Assembly (NCBI GenBank): GCA_028277105.1
Contig: JANQHO010000156.1
Coordinates: 1 to 64,000, forward strand
Direction of reading: 5' to 3'
DNA: 64,000 nucleotides
DNA from: Owenweeksia sp.
GTDB lineage: Bacteria; Bacteroidota; Bacteroidia; Flavobacteriales; Schleiferiaceae
The notes under the pieces: generated by a model
Database searches by the model: none
Seen by the model: the letters and a program-made list of their open reading frames with translations, nothing else
What the model was told of the DNA's origin: nothing
Made by a program: the position numbers and the translations under genes
Shown here: positions 43,891-52,512 of the stretch, one piece after another
Layout: every line of letters starts with the position of its first letter
Numbering within the stretch: the first letter of the stretch is position 1

Positions 43891-45660
43891 ATGTGTTCTT
43901 ACGCGAAAATATTATTAGGTGTCGCTTTATTTTCTTTGAGCTTTTCAGCTTGGAGCCAGGTAAGCTTCACTGCGAAAGCTAATCGGACTATCGTTGGTAA
44001 AAACGAAGAGTTTACGGTAGAGTTCCGGGTAAATTCACGCGGCAAGGATTTTAAAGCACCCAGCTTTGAAAATTTCAGGGTATTGAGTGGACCCAATACT
44101 TCTTTCTCATCTTACATGGATAATTCCGGCATCAGGCAGGTAGCTTCATACAGTTATATACTGCGTCCCGTAAGGGAAGGAACTTATAATATTGGCCAGG
44201 CCAGCATCAGGGCCGAAGGAAAAACTTACCGAACCCAACCTCTTACCATCAAGGTTACGGCTCAAAGCCAAAAGCCCTCTAATCCTAATGACCCTCGCAG
44301 CAAGGCGGCAAAAAATGTGCTCTTAAGAGTTATCACTAACAAAACCTCTTTGTACCAGGGTGAGCCTTTAGTAGCTTCTTATAAGGTTTATTTCAGCACT
44401 GACATTGGCAATCCCGAAATGTTGGAAGAACCCGATTACACCGGTTTCTACCGCAAGGATATAGATATAAAACGCATCACTACCCGGAGAGAACGTTATC
44501 AGGGAAAAGATTTCACTACGGGTACTATCCGCCAGATGGTTTTAATACCCCAACGCTCGGGAAGTATAAAGCCAGGAGCAGTTGAATATAAGATCCCTAC
44601 TCAGATATCGAGTGGCAGAAGGGATATTTTCGGCCGGATGATCGGAAAAACGGTCAACCTCAATATCTCCAGAGACTTCCCCACACTTGAAGTCAAGCCT
44701 TTACCGCTGAAAAATCAACCTTCGGATTTTTCGGGGGCAGTTGGAAATTACAAATTAGACGTAAGTTTAAGCCGCACAGAGGTTACCGCTGATGAATCTA
44801 TTACCCTTAAAATAAAAGTCAGCGGATCGGGAAATCTGAAACTGTTGGAAATACCCGAGCCGGAAGTACCCAGTGCCTTTGAAGTTTACGATCCCAAATA
44901 TTCTGAAAAGATCAGTGTTGGTGCTACCGGTATGAACGGTAGTAAAACCTATGAATATCTCCTGATCCCCCGCTACAATGGGGATTATAAAATACCGCCT
45001 GTTAGTTTCAGTTATTTTGATCCCGATGAAAAAAGATACAAAACCATTAATTCTGAGGAATTTACGGTGAAAGTGAGTGGTGGAAGTAACCAGCCGGCTA
45101 CCACTGGAGGGCAAATTGCCGTTCCCGGTAAAGAAAATGTGGATTTTATCAATGAGGACATCCTCTTTATTAAGACGGATATAGGAAAACTACAGGATAA
45201 GAATAAGACTTTCTACGGCTCCAGGCTTTTTTACGGTATTTTATTGGGCTTGGGACTTGCCTTTTTGGCTATGCTTACCTATTTTTTTACTGCTTATAAC
45301 CGTCAGGGAGATCTGATTAAAGCGAAACAGCAAAAAGCCAGCAAACTGGCCCGCAAACATTTGGGCCAGGCCAAAAAAGAACTCAGCAATAATCAAAAAG
45401 AGGCCTTTTATACTGCGCTCTCCAATGCTATATGGGGTTATTTCTCCGATAAGCTAAATATTCCCCTCAGCAAAATGACCAAGGAAACTATTATTGAAAA
45501 TCTCACCGAAAAAGGGATTGACGGGGAATTGATAGAAAAAGTTACGGAGATTATGGGTAAGGCTGAATTGGCCCGTTTTACTTCCATATCAGATTCTGAT
45601 CCCGCATCAGACTACGAAAAAACCACTGTGGTAATCACCGATATAGAAAAACAATTATAA
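43891..45660 (+). CDS. batD: BatD, oxygen-tolerance-type membrane protein
   Basis: 589 aa: signal peptide (cut near SAWSQ), repeated beta-sandwich domains in the extracytoplasmic part (about 20-420), one transmembrane helix near 450 (FYGILLGLGLAFLAMLTYFF) and a cytoplasmic helical tail. This is the BatD ("oxygen tolerance") family. Two bases separate it from batC. Confidence 0.93.
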   Translation: MCSYAKILLGVALFSLSFSAWSQVSFTAKANRTIVGKNEEFTVEFRVNSRGKDFKAPSFENFRVLSGPNTSFSSYMDNSGIRQVASYSYILRPVREGTYNIGQASIRAEGKTYRTQPLTIKVTAQSQKPSNPNDPRSKAAKNVLLRVITNKTSLYQGEPLVASYKVYFSTDIGNPEMLEEPDYTGFYRKDIDIKRITTRRERYQGKDFTTGTIRQMVLIPQRSGSIKPGAVEYKIPTQISSGRRDIFGRMIGKTVNLNISRDFPTLEVKPLPLKNQPSDFSGAVGNYKLDVSLSRTEVTADESITLKIKVSGSGNLKLLEIPEPEVPSAFEVYDPKYSEKISVGATGMNGSKTYEYLLIPRYNGDYKIPPVSFSYFDPDEKRYKTINSEEFTVKVSGGSNQPATTGGQIAVPGKENVDFINEDILFIKTDIGKLQDKNKTFYGSRLFYGILLGLGLAFLAMLTYFFTAYNRQGDLIKAKQQKASKLARKHLGQAKKELSNNQKEAFYTALSNAIWGYFSDKLNIPLSKMTKETIIENLTEKGIDGELIEKVTEIMGKAELARFTSISDSDPASDYEKTTVVITDIEKQL

Positions 45661-45781
45661 AATGAGCTTAAACAAATTTCTTCATCTATTAAATGGCTAT
45701 GATTAAATTCTTTATGCGAATTACCGAGGGTGAAGGAATTTTTACTCACTTCATTCTCAGCAAAATAAAAATTTCAAACAG

Positions 45782-46522
45782 ATGAAAAGGCTGTTACTTA
45801 TAATCGGTTTGCTTTTTTACTGGCCGGCTTTTTCCCAGGCTACTGAAAAATTTGAATCTGCTAATGAATTGTACCGCAACGGTGAATTTCAAAAAGCTAT
45901 AGAGATTTACCAATCCATTGTTGAAGAGGGTCGGGTAAGCTCTAATCTTTATTTCAACCTGGGTAATGCCTTTTTTAAAAATAATCAGTTGGCCGAGGCT
46001 ATACTTTTTTACGAAAGAGCCTTGAAGCTCAACCCGGGTGATGGCGAAGTGAGACAAAACCTTAACATAGCCCGCAAATCAACTATAGATCGCTTTGAAG
46101 AAGTACCCATGCCCATATTTAAAAGTATCTGGCTGGGCACCATCCGCTTCTTTTCTCCTTCGCAATGGGCCTGGCTTTCCGTTTTTTTTCTGAGTGTTTT
46201 TATTACTGGTACAGGCTTTTATTTGTTCAGCCGTTATAAAAGAAGTGCTTTCATAATTGCCTTTAGTTGTCTTATAGTGGGAATTCTCAACCTGTTTTCA
46301 GGCTGGTTTCACCGGAGCTACAATAACAAACACAGACCTGCTTTGGTAATGACAGCCTCCAGTTATGTAAAAAGCGGACCAGGCAAACTGGCTGAAGACG
46401 TTTTCATTTTGCACGAAGGTGCAAAATTAGAAATAACAGAATCTTTTGAAGATTGGCAAAAAATCAGACTACCCGATGGAAAAATTGGCTGGATTGAATC
46501 AAAAAATGTACAAGAAATATAA
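45782..46522 (+). CDS. batE: BatE, TPR and SH3-like protein
   Basis: 246 aa: signal peptide, two TPR units (about 20-90), two hydrophobic helices (about 125-175), and a C-terminal SH3-like domain (MTASSYVKSGPGKLAEDVF to KIGWIESKNV). Last gene of the Bat operon, after a 121-nt gap that shows no clear terminator. Confidence 0.9.
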   Translation: MKRLLLIIGLLFYWPAFSQATEKFESANELYRNGEFQKAIEIYQSIVEEGRVSSNLYFNLGNAFFKNNQLAEAILFYERALKLNPGDGEVRQNLNIARKSTIDRFEEVPMPIFKSIWLGTIRFFSPSQWAWLSVFFLSVFITGTGFYLFSRYKRSAFIIAFSCLIVGILNLFSGWFHRSYNNKHRPALVMTASSYVKSGPGKLAEDVFILHEGAKLEITESFEDWQKIRLPDGKIGWIESKNVQEI

Positions 46523-47032
46523 TCCTTGAAAATCAAACAGTTTCAGTATTTTTCTATTAAAAATTCCTATTACATTTAGACTTTCGTCTTAAAAATTAGG
46601 CTGATTCACCCCTTTTTATTTAAAGTTTTTTACCGCAAAATATCAGCCCGTATACCTTCATAATACTTTAGCCGCATATAACAAGTCGATATTTGAGCTG
46701 ATAAAGGGTGGGATCACTAGTACATAGAGTAAGCCGATTTGCTAAGATCATTTCATTAGCAGTGTTTCAGGGTACCAATCCATCACAACCTTTTTTATAG
46801 CTCAGATATCCGTTTGTCTACTAACGTATTCCGAAAGAACAGGCTCAGGGGAAGTGGCAGTTACTTGAGGAATAGGTGAAAAGGCAAACTACTTCCCCAC
46901 GGTTTCAGGTATTTGTATGTGCCAAACCTTGGGAACAAGCTTTACTTGCTTCTGAAAACAATCCGCTGTTTTTAAAGGTAAGGCCATGCTATATACCTGT
47001 TTTATTGGAAGTTTAACATTAAATAACTCAAA
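46523..47032. other. 510-bp gene-free stretch
   Basis: No credible coding frame, tRNA or strong terminator is seen. A TATCAGC / GCTGATA inverted pair about 65 nt apart (near 46641 and 46697) is the only structure noticed; it may be chance. An isolated CGTCTTA at 46585 lacks the GGGTTA partner. Confidence 0.5.
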
Positions 47033-47419
47033 ATGAAACAGTTAGTAAAATTATCATTAGTAGCAGCTTTAGTATTTACCTTTGGTAGTTGCGAGAAAAA
47101 CAATCTGGACGATTATCCTGAAAGGCCGGTTACTTATAAAACCGGAGATAATGAAAACGATGAACCTCCCATATTAGAAGGAAGGATTGTTGATGATCAA
47201 ACACAGGAAGGGCTTTTTAGAATAATAGTGGTTCTAAACAGATTTAGTCCCGATAATCCTGCACTGGATAGTACCTATACTGATTCTTCGGGATATTTCC
47301 GCTTTGAACTGGAAACGTCCGGAGACTATTACCTTGATTTCTATGAAAACAGTGAAGTGATAATCACTACCGATAAAATATTGGTAGATGATTCCACATA
47401 CATAACAGTTTATTATTAA
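47033..47419 (+). CDS. Small lipoprotein with a carboxypeptidase-regulatory-like domain
   Basis: 128 aa. Lipoprotein leader (FTFGSCEK, Cys at about 20), an acidic linker, then a single beta-sandwich like those in carboxypeptidase-regulatory or transthyretin-like domains (ILEGRIVDDQTQEGLFRIIVVLNRF ... SSGYFRFELETSGDYYLDF). Probably at the outer membrane. Function unknown. It ends just before a two-way terminator. Confidence 0.75.
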   Translation: MKQLVKLSLVAALVFTFGSCEKNNLDDYPERPVTYKTGDNENDEPPILEGRIVDDQTQEGLFRIIVVLNRFSPDNPALDSTYTDSSGYFRFELETSGDYYLDFYENSEVIITTDKILVDDSTYITVYY

Positions 47420-47426
47420 TCTATTA

Positions 47427-47457
47427 AAAGGCAAGGCACTTTTAGTGCCTTGCCTTT
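47427..47457. terminator. Bidirectional terminator between convergent genes
   Basis: A perfect 13-bp stem (AAAGGCAAGGCAC and complement) around a 5-nt loop. The stop codon of the minus-strand kinase gene lies inside the right arm (47456-47458). Confidence 0.88.
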
Positions 47458-49414
47458 ATACCTGTACTTCAATCCTGAATTCCGCTCCGCTGGAATTATT
47501 TATTTGCAATTCACCCTTTAACTGGCGGGTAAACAATTTTACCAGTTTTAAGCCGGAAGATTTCAACTCATCTATATTGATGTCTTTGATCCCTTTTCCA
47601 TTGTCTTTAATTACGATTGTTAGGTTCTTTCCTTTCTTTTTCATTTTTACCTTGAGTAAGGGCGCATTGGTATCAGACAAGCCATACTTAAAAGCATTAC
47701 TCACCAGTTCATTAACAATCAGTGCCAGAGGAGTAGCTTTATCGGTATCAAGGAAAACCTCTCCTAAATCCAATTGCAGGGAAACTTCACAATCAGGTTT
47801 CTGATAGCTCGTTTTCAGTTGGTGGATCAATTTTTCGGAATAATCTGAAAAGTTGAAGTGGTGAGCCTGATTGTCCGTTACCTGAGAAAGTGAGCGATGG
47901 ATCATCATCATGGCGTTAAGCCTGCTTTCTCCCTGCTTTACAGCTGCTTTGGCCCTGGGATCGTCAATTTGATTAGCCTGAAAGCTAAAGAGGCTTATCA
48001 GGGTTTGGAGGAAGTTTTTAGTTCTGTGCTGAGTATCGTGTAAAAAAGCCTTTTGCAACTCAGCATTTCTTTTGCTTTGTCTGTAAGCATAAACCAGCAA
48101 TATTATTAATACAATAAGAAAAAGTAAACCGAGTAAAAGCGCCTGATTCTTGAAAGTTTCCTTTTCCAGTTGCGCTTCTTTAATAATATTTTCTTTACTC
48201 AATAAGGTTATCTCCTGTTGCTTTTTTTCTACTTCATACCTTATTTGCATTTCCCTGGTTATCCTGCTTTTTTCTGCATTGAGTATTTCCTCTTTAATAA
48301 TGTTGTACAGGTCAATATATTTCAGGGCTTGTTTATACCTTCCCGTACTTTCGTAAAACTCCTTTAAATAGAGATAGCAGTCCAACAATACATCGTTCAT
48401 TTCTTCTACTTCTGCTATCTGTTTACTCTCGTTTAAATACAAAAGCGCCTTACTGTCTTGATCTACAAGAGTGTATAATTTTCCCAGATTAACTAAAATT
48501 GTAGCGTAATTTTTTCTGAAGCGGGCCTCTTTGGCATTCACCAAAGCCTCCAGTAATACTTCTTCTGCTTTGCCATATTCCCCTTTCTTCAGATATATTT
48601 CCCCTATATTTTGTAGTGATACTGCTATGTTCGAATTCTTATATTCTTGTTTAAGTTCTACAGACTTTTTATAATAATCTATCGCCTGGTCGTAGTTCTC
48701 GATATACTTGTAAGTATTACCTATATCGTTGTACGATCTGGAGAGTGATTCTTTGTCATCCAGGTTTTCTCTTATATCAATCGCCTTACGGTGATATTCC
48801 AGGGATTTTTCGTAATCCTTCTCATATCTGAAGAGATTTCCCAACGCCTGATAAGCTTTTGCCAGATGTTCCTGCTGTTTTGTTTCTTCAAACAAACGGG
48901 TCGACTTAATAATGTATTCTATTGCCTTGTCGTATACTGATGCTTTATTGTATTGATTGCCGATATTATATAAGACACGGGCTATAAGAGAGTCGTCCTC
49001 CAAAACCGTATACGCTTCCAGTGCTTTTCGGTAACTGTTCAGTGCCTCGTTATATTCAGAAAGATAGGCGTGAATTACTCCCAGGTTATTTTGAGCCTGA
49101 CCCATGGTTTTAAAATCAGCCTGATTATAGGCTGCTTCACTGGCCTTTTCGTAGTACCTATAAGCAGAATCGTATTCCAAACGGTAAAAAAACCCCTTAC
49201 CCAATTTCATGTATAAATCAGATAATTGCTCTTTTGGAACATGTGAAATACTCTTCTTATACTGAGCAATTGCCGCAGTAAACTCTTTCCTATTCATCAA
49301 AGAGTCTCCTTTGCTTACTATACTTAGAGAAATCGCTTTTACGGGCTGGGCTGAGACGAAACCACTTAAAAGGATTAAACCAAATAGTAATTTTTGGATC
49401 AGTTGACTTTGCAT
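47456..49414 (-). CDS. TPR sensor histidine kinase, HisKA_2 type
   Basis: 652 aa: signal peptide, about seven TPR units (about 30-330, e.g. AKAYQALGNLFRYEKDYEKSLEYHRKAI), coiled-coil, one transmembrane helix (about 415-437), then a HisKA_2-type dimerisation region with His463 (DTQHRTKNFLQ) and a HATPase domain (VNELVSNAFKYG, DNGKGI). Divergent from a LytTR response regulator gene, 68 nt away, which is its likely partner. The ligand sensed is unknown. Confidence 0.92.
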   Translation of the reverse strand: MQSQLIQKLLFGLILLSGFVSAQPVKAISLSIVSKGDSLMNRKEFTAAIAQYKKSISHVPKEQLSDLYMKLGKGFFYRLEYDSAYRYYEKASEAAYNQADFKTMGQAQNNLGVIHAYLSEYNEALNSYRKALEAYTVLEDDSLIARVLYNIGNQYNKASVYDKAIEYIIKSTRLFEETKQQEHLAKAYQALGNLFRYEKDYEKSLEYHRKAIDIRENLDDKESLSRSYNDIGNTYKYIENYDQAIDYYKKSVELKQEYKNSNIAVSLQNIGEIYLKKGEYGKAEEVLLEALVNAKEARFRKNYATILVNLGKLYTLVDQDSKALLYLNESKQIAEVEEMNDVLLDCYLYLKEFYESTGRYKQALKYIDLYNIIKEEILNAEKSRITREMQIRYEVEKKQQEITLLSKENIIKEAQLEKETFKNQALLLGLLFLIVLIILLVYAYRQSKRNAELQKAFLHDTQHRTKNFLQTLISLFSFQANQIDDPRAKAAVKQGESRLNAMMMIHRSLSQVTDNQAHHFNFSDYSEKLIHQLKTSYQKPDCEVSLQLDLGEVFLDTDKATPLALIVNELVSNAFKYGLSDTNAPLLKVKMKKKGKNLTIVIKDNGKGIKDINIDELKSSGLKLVKLFTRQLKGELQINNSSGAEFRIEVQV

Positions 49415-49456
49415 CAGTTTAATAATATTGTTCGTTAAATTAATGATAATGCCTGT

Positions 49457-49464
49457 TATCTTTG
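49457..49464 (+). promoter_or_regulatory. Bacteroidota -7 promoter element before the LytTR regulator
   Basis: TATCTTTG fits TAnnTTTG exactly and lies 18 nt before the GTG start, supporting that start over a TTG at 49462 that falls inside the element. No good -33 match. Confidence 0.45.
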
Positions 49465-49482
49465 ATTATAGTATTATTTACC

Positions 49483-50223
49483 GTGCCTATAGCTAATATT
49501 TTTATAGTAGAAGATCAATTGCTTATTGCCGAAGATACCGCCCAAAGAGTGCGAAATTTGGGATACAACGTATCGGGCATTGCCACCAACGCCACCGAAG
49601 CGCTGGAAGGTATTGGAAAAACATTTCCGGATATTATACTTATGGACATAGATCTGGAAGGTGACGTTGACGGTATTGAACTCGCTGCAAAAATAGATCA
49701 GTTAATGCCTACTCCCATTATTTATCTCACTGATTTGGGCGATCAGCGAACAATAGAACGAGCGGGAAATGTTCATCAGGCGATTTTTATGAATAAACCT
49801 TTCAACGATCATATCCTGGCCTCGCACATAGAGCTGGCTTTACAACAAAAGAAAAAAACAGCAGAAAATTCACCTGCCGCTCACGCTGAGAGTAAAGTGG
49901 TTTTCCTGAAAAAAGGTAAGCAACGGTACAGGGTTAATACTGAAAATATATGTTTCATAAAAGCAGCACGGGCTTACTGCGAAGTATATTTGAAAAGCCC
50001 GCACGACAAAGTGCCGCATAAAGCGTTTGAGCCTGCTGTTAGCCTGGCTGAAGCACTTCATCAACTTTCTACTCCTCCTTTCTTACAAGTACACCGCTCT
50101 TATGTTGTTAACATCAATCATATAGAGGCGCTGGAAGAAAACAATATCAATATCGGGCAGGAAGTAATACCTATTGGCCCAAGTTATAAACGCAGTCTTA
50201 AAGAAGTTATCAAGACTATTTAG
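49483..50223 (+). CDS. LytTR-family response regulator
   Basis: 246 aa from GTG 49483 (MPIANIFIVEDQ), the usual point where receivers begin. Receiver domain about 1-120 with phospho-acceptor Asp55 (ILMDIDLEG) and Lys in MNKPF; a LytTR DNA-binding domain about 140-246 (FIKAARAYCEVYL, LQVHRSYVVNINHIEAL). Paired with the divergent TPR histidine kinase. Confidence 0.93.
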   Translation: MPIANIFIVEDQLLIAEDTAQRVRNLGYNVSGIATNATEALEGIGKTFPDIILMDIDLEGDVDGIELAAKIDQLMPTPIIYLTDLGDQRTIERAGNVHQAIFMNKPFNDHILASHIELALQQKKKTAENSPAAHAESKVVFLKKGKQRYRVNTENICFIKAARAYCEVYLKSPHDKVPHKAFEPAVSLAEALHQLSTPPFLQVHRSYVVNINHIEALEENNINIGQEVIPIGPSYKRSLKEVIKTI

Positions 50224-50327
50224 AAAAGCTTAACCGTTTCTTCGGAAATTAATTTTCACCCTTGGGAAATTAATCCCTAAAGGTAAAGACCCTGCTTTCT
50301 TATTTAGTAGTACTAATAAATGAATGC

Positions 50328-51152
50328 ATGTCCGCTTACCCCGCTCATGAAATTGATTATTTGCTGAATACCGCTGCTTTAAAAGCTGAAGCCAGCTATA
50401 CTCCCAGAGGGTTTGAAAAAATGAGCCGGTCTATCTCCAGTGGAGAAAATCCCTACGGTGTTTATCTGACTGCCCGTTATTTGAGGGAAAGTGTATTAGG
50501 CAAAATAAGGGCTGCTTACGAAAAACATCTGAACAAAGTAGGTTTGAACCGCAATTACATCGATACTATTGCTATCTACCTAGGCTTCCCCCATTTCGAA
50601 GCATTTAAAGATACATGTAAAGAAATCCAGAACCAGTTAACCAATTCTTATAACACGAGGTATGATCTGATAATGCTTTATCATCCTGATGATGAGAATT
50701 ATCTATACCAGAAATACGAAGCCTTATTGGAAACAGAAAGGCTTCGTTTTCTTTGGGTTCCGGTAAGAACCGAACATCTGGCCGAGGTTCATAAGGCGCA
50801 GCAAAGAATGAATGAGTCACTGATATCCTTTTTGTTTATTAGTGATAAGTGGAATAGCGAAAAGATTTCGAACCTTTTTCATCGCTCTTCCAAATTACAG
50901 AACCATAAAAAGGTGTTTTCCCTTCCTGTAAAAGAAGTTACGCGTAAAGAAGCCAGGGCTACTATTTCTCCTTTAGGGGATAAAATTATCTTAAATCCCA
51001 AGCGGTTTGATATGGCGCTTTTTATGGTAAAAACTATAAAGGGTAAATGGAATAGAAAAGACAAGCGTATTAATACCGATTCGGTTATAAAAAAGATACG
51101 CAAAAACAAAATTTTTATACGTAATAAAATTACCTCTTTTGTAGTAAGTTAA
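50328..51152 (+). CDS. Unrecognised two-part protein, possible TIR-like C-terminal half
   Basis: 274 aa, soluble. Residues about 1-95 (FEKMSRSISS ... YLTARYLRESVLGKIR ... NYIDTIAIYLGFPHFEAF) recall a short helical N-terminal module common in Bacteroidota proteins, whose usual form is FE-LS--I ... TLKRLWGY ... LA-YLGY-SW-DF. Residues about 112-205 alternate strand and helix: YDLIMLYHPDDE, FLWVPV, ESLISFLFISDKWNS, KKVFSLPV, a layout like a TIR domain. No conserved catalytic Glu could be fixed. A basic tail follows. It lies 104 nt after the LytTR regulator gene and 8 nt before a lipoprotein gene. Function unknown. Confidence 0.65.
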   Translation: MSAYPAHEIDYLLNTAALKAEASYTPRGFEKMSRSISSGENPYGVYLTARYLRESVLGKIRAAYEKHLNKVGLNRNYIDTIAIYLGFPHFEAFKDTCKEIQNQLTNSYNTRYDLIMLYHPDDENYLYQKYEALLETERLRFLWVPVRTEHLAEVHKAQQRMNESLISFLFISDKWNSEKISNLFHRSSKLQNHKKVFSLPVKEVTRKEARATISPLGDKIILNPKRFDMALFMVKTIKGKWNRKDKRINTDSVIKKIRKNKIFIRNKITSFVVS

Positions 51153-51160
51153 ACTGATAA

Positions 51161-51838
51161 TTGAGACAGAATTTTACATATATATATATTTTAACCATAA
51201 CACTATTATTTTCTTCTTGTAAAAACACATTAGATAAAACCTTCCAACGGGATTCTCTCAAAGAGGACCTGACAGAGATTAAGGAAAACAATTATTTGGA
51301 TTCACCTGATCTTATGCTATTAGGCCTCTACATTGCCATGATTGAAATAAAGGGAGAATCCCCGGAAGGTAAATCTTACCGCGAAATACTGGAAGAAGCC
51401 AGGCTATATAAGGAAAAGGAGTACGCCTGGAACAAAGAGCACGAAGTGTTGCCGGCAGAAAAGTATACCAAAGACCAGCAAAGGCTTGACGCTCTTGAAA
51501 AACTGTTAGATATAAGTCTTAAAAAAAAGAGGCTAAAACAGAAAGGTTGGCGAAATAAGTTGTGCTATACCTTTGAATTGACTAATAATTCAGGTAAAGA
51601 GATAAAAGCCATAAAAGGCACCGTAATTTTGACAGATATTTTTGGCAATAAATTAAAATCTTTTTCGTTATTTTATACAGATATAATTGGAATAGGAGAA
51701 TCCCATATTTGGGAAACTGAAAATGATCACAATTCTTCTATAAATGAAGATAATATTCTTGAAAAAGAATCTTTAAGTAAAATAAGTATGATTTGGAAGC
51801 CAGAAAAGATTATATTTGCTGACAACTCTACACTATAA
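51161..51838 (+). CDS. Hypothetical lipoprotein
   Basis: 225 aa with a TTG start giving a lipoprotein leader (LFSSCKN, Cys20). The middle is a charged helical/coiled-coil region (about 25-130) and the C-terminal part a beta domain (CYTFELTNNSGKEIKAIKGTVILTDIFGN) typical of FxLYD-like or DUF4352-like folds. Cotranscribed with the preceding unknown gene. Ends 49 nt before a strong terminator. Confidence 0.7.
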   Translation: MRQNFTYIYILTITLLFSSCKNTLDKTFQRDSLKEDLTEIKENNYLDSPDLMLLGLYIAMIEIKGESPEGKSYREILEEARLYKEKEYAWNKEHEVLPAEKYTKDQQRLDALEKLLDISLKKKRLKQKGWRNKLCYTFELTNNSGKEIKAIKGTVILTDIFGNKLKSFSLFYTDIIGIGESHIWETENDHNSSINEDNILEKESLSKISMIWKPEKIIFADNSTL

Positions 51839-51887
51839 AAACATAATGTCTTTTTTTCTCGTCAGGTAAAACTGAGGTTAACAGCGG

Positions 51888-51913
51888 AAATCCCGGCCTT
51901 ACGGCCGGGATTT
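51888..51913 (+). terminator. Rho-independent terminator after the lipoprotein gene
   Basis: A perfect 11-bp GC-rich stem (AAATCCCGGCC with complement), TTAC loop and a run of T. Confidence 0.92.
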
Positions 51914-51966
51914 TTTGTTATAGAGTTTTCTCGCTTGGTCAATATTTAAAGAGGGGTTAAAACTAC

Positions 51967-51989
51967 AAACCCTGGCAAAGCCAGGGTTT
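51967..51989. repeat. Short perfect inverted repeat
   Basis: AAACCCTGGC and its exact complement flank AAA. No T-run follows and no gene ends nearby, so a terminator is unlikely. It may be a small palindromic repeat or the end of a lost element; only one copy is seen here. Confidence 0.45.
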
Positions 51990-52025
51990 ACAGGAGTTGA
52001 CCATTCAGGATCTTTCTCGAACCAA

Positions 52026-52208
52026 TTGTTTGAATTTTATGCACGATTTATAGAGCACCCTCCTTTCCGTCTCGTGAAATTATTAAAGCAAATAAATGAG
52101 ATTAAAGCCCGGGCTAATTCAATTCTCCTCGACTTGGATGATCCAGAACCTGAAATCAATTATTTATTGAACCAAGAGAAGAAAGAAAACAAAATGACCA
52201 ACCCTTAG
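52026..52208 (+). CDS. Doubtful 60-aa open frame
   Basis: A TTG-started frame of 60 codons with a protein-like composition (LVKLLKQINEIKARANSILLDLDDPEPEINYLL). No homologue is recognised, there is no neighbour link, and it may be a fragment of a lost gene or chance. Confidence 0.2.
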   Translation: MFEFYARFIEHPPFRLVKLLKQINEIKARANSILLDLDDPEPEINYLLNQEKKENKMTNP

Positions 52209-52512
52209 GAAAAAAGTCCATATAATAATTTCCTATTCTAAAACCTTTGTTTTCAATTAGAGTTATTGTACTCTTTTAGGTGACACAATACCCTCGTTAT
52301 AAAACTCATTGAATTTTCGGGTAGATCACGTAGGATATCATTTTTACACCAGAAATAGCTTCACTCAATTCAAAGAAAAAAGGTTGGTTGCAGCGATGGT
52401 TGTTTAAAAACTGCTTCACCTGGTTTGAATTACTGTTTCGTTCTTTTCCTATGTCTATCTCAAGCAAATTTGCCGTATATTAGCTAGGAGGTCTTAATCC
52501 ATTCCTGGTCTT
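52209..52512. other. 304-bp gene-free stretch before the NarL-type kinase gene
   Basis: A/T-rich with no recognisable promoter consensus, hairpin or frame. It must hold the promoter for the kinase/regulator pair that follows. Confidence 0.5.

Noticed and set aside
46585-46591. A further CGTCTTA block in a gene-free region
   Set aside because: Thirteen nucleotides upstream there is CCTATT in place of GGGTTA, so only half of the shared element is present.
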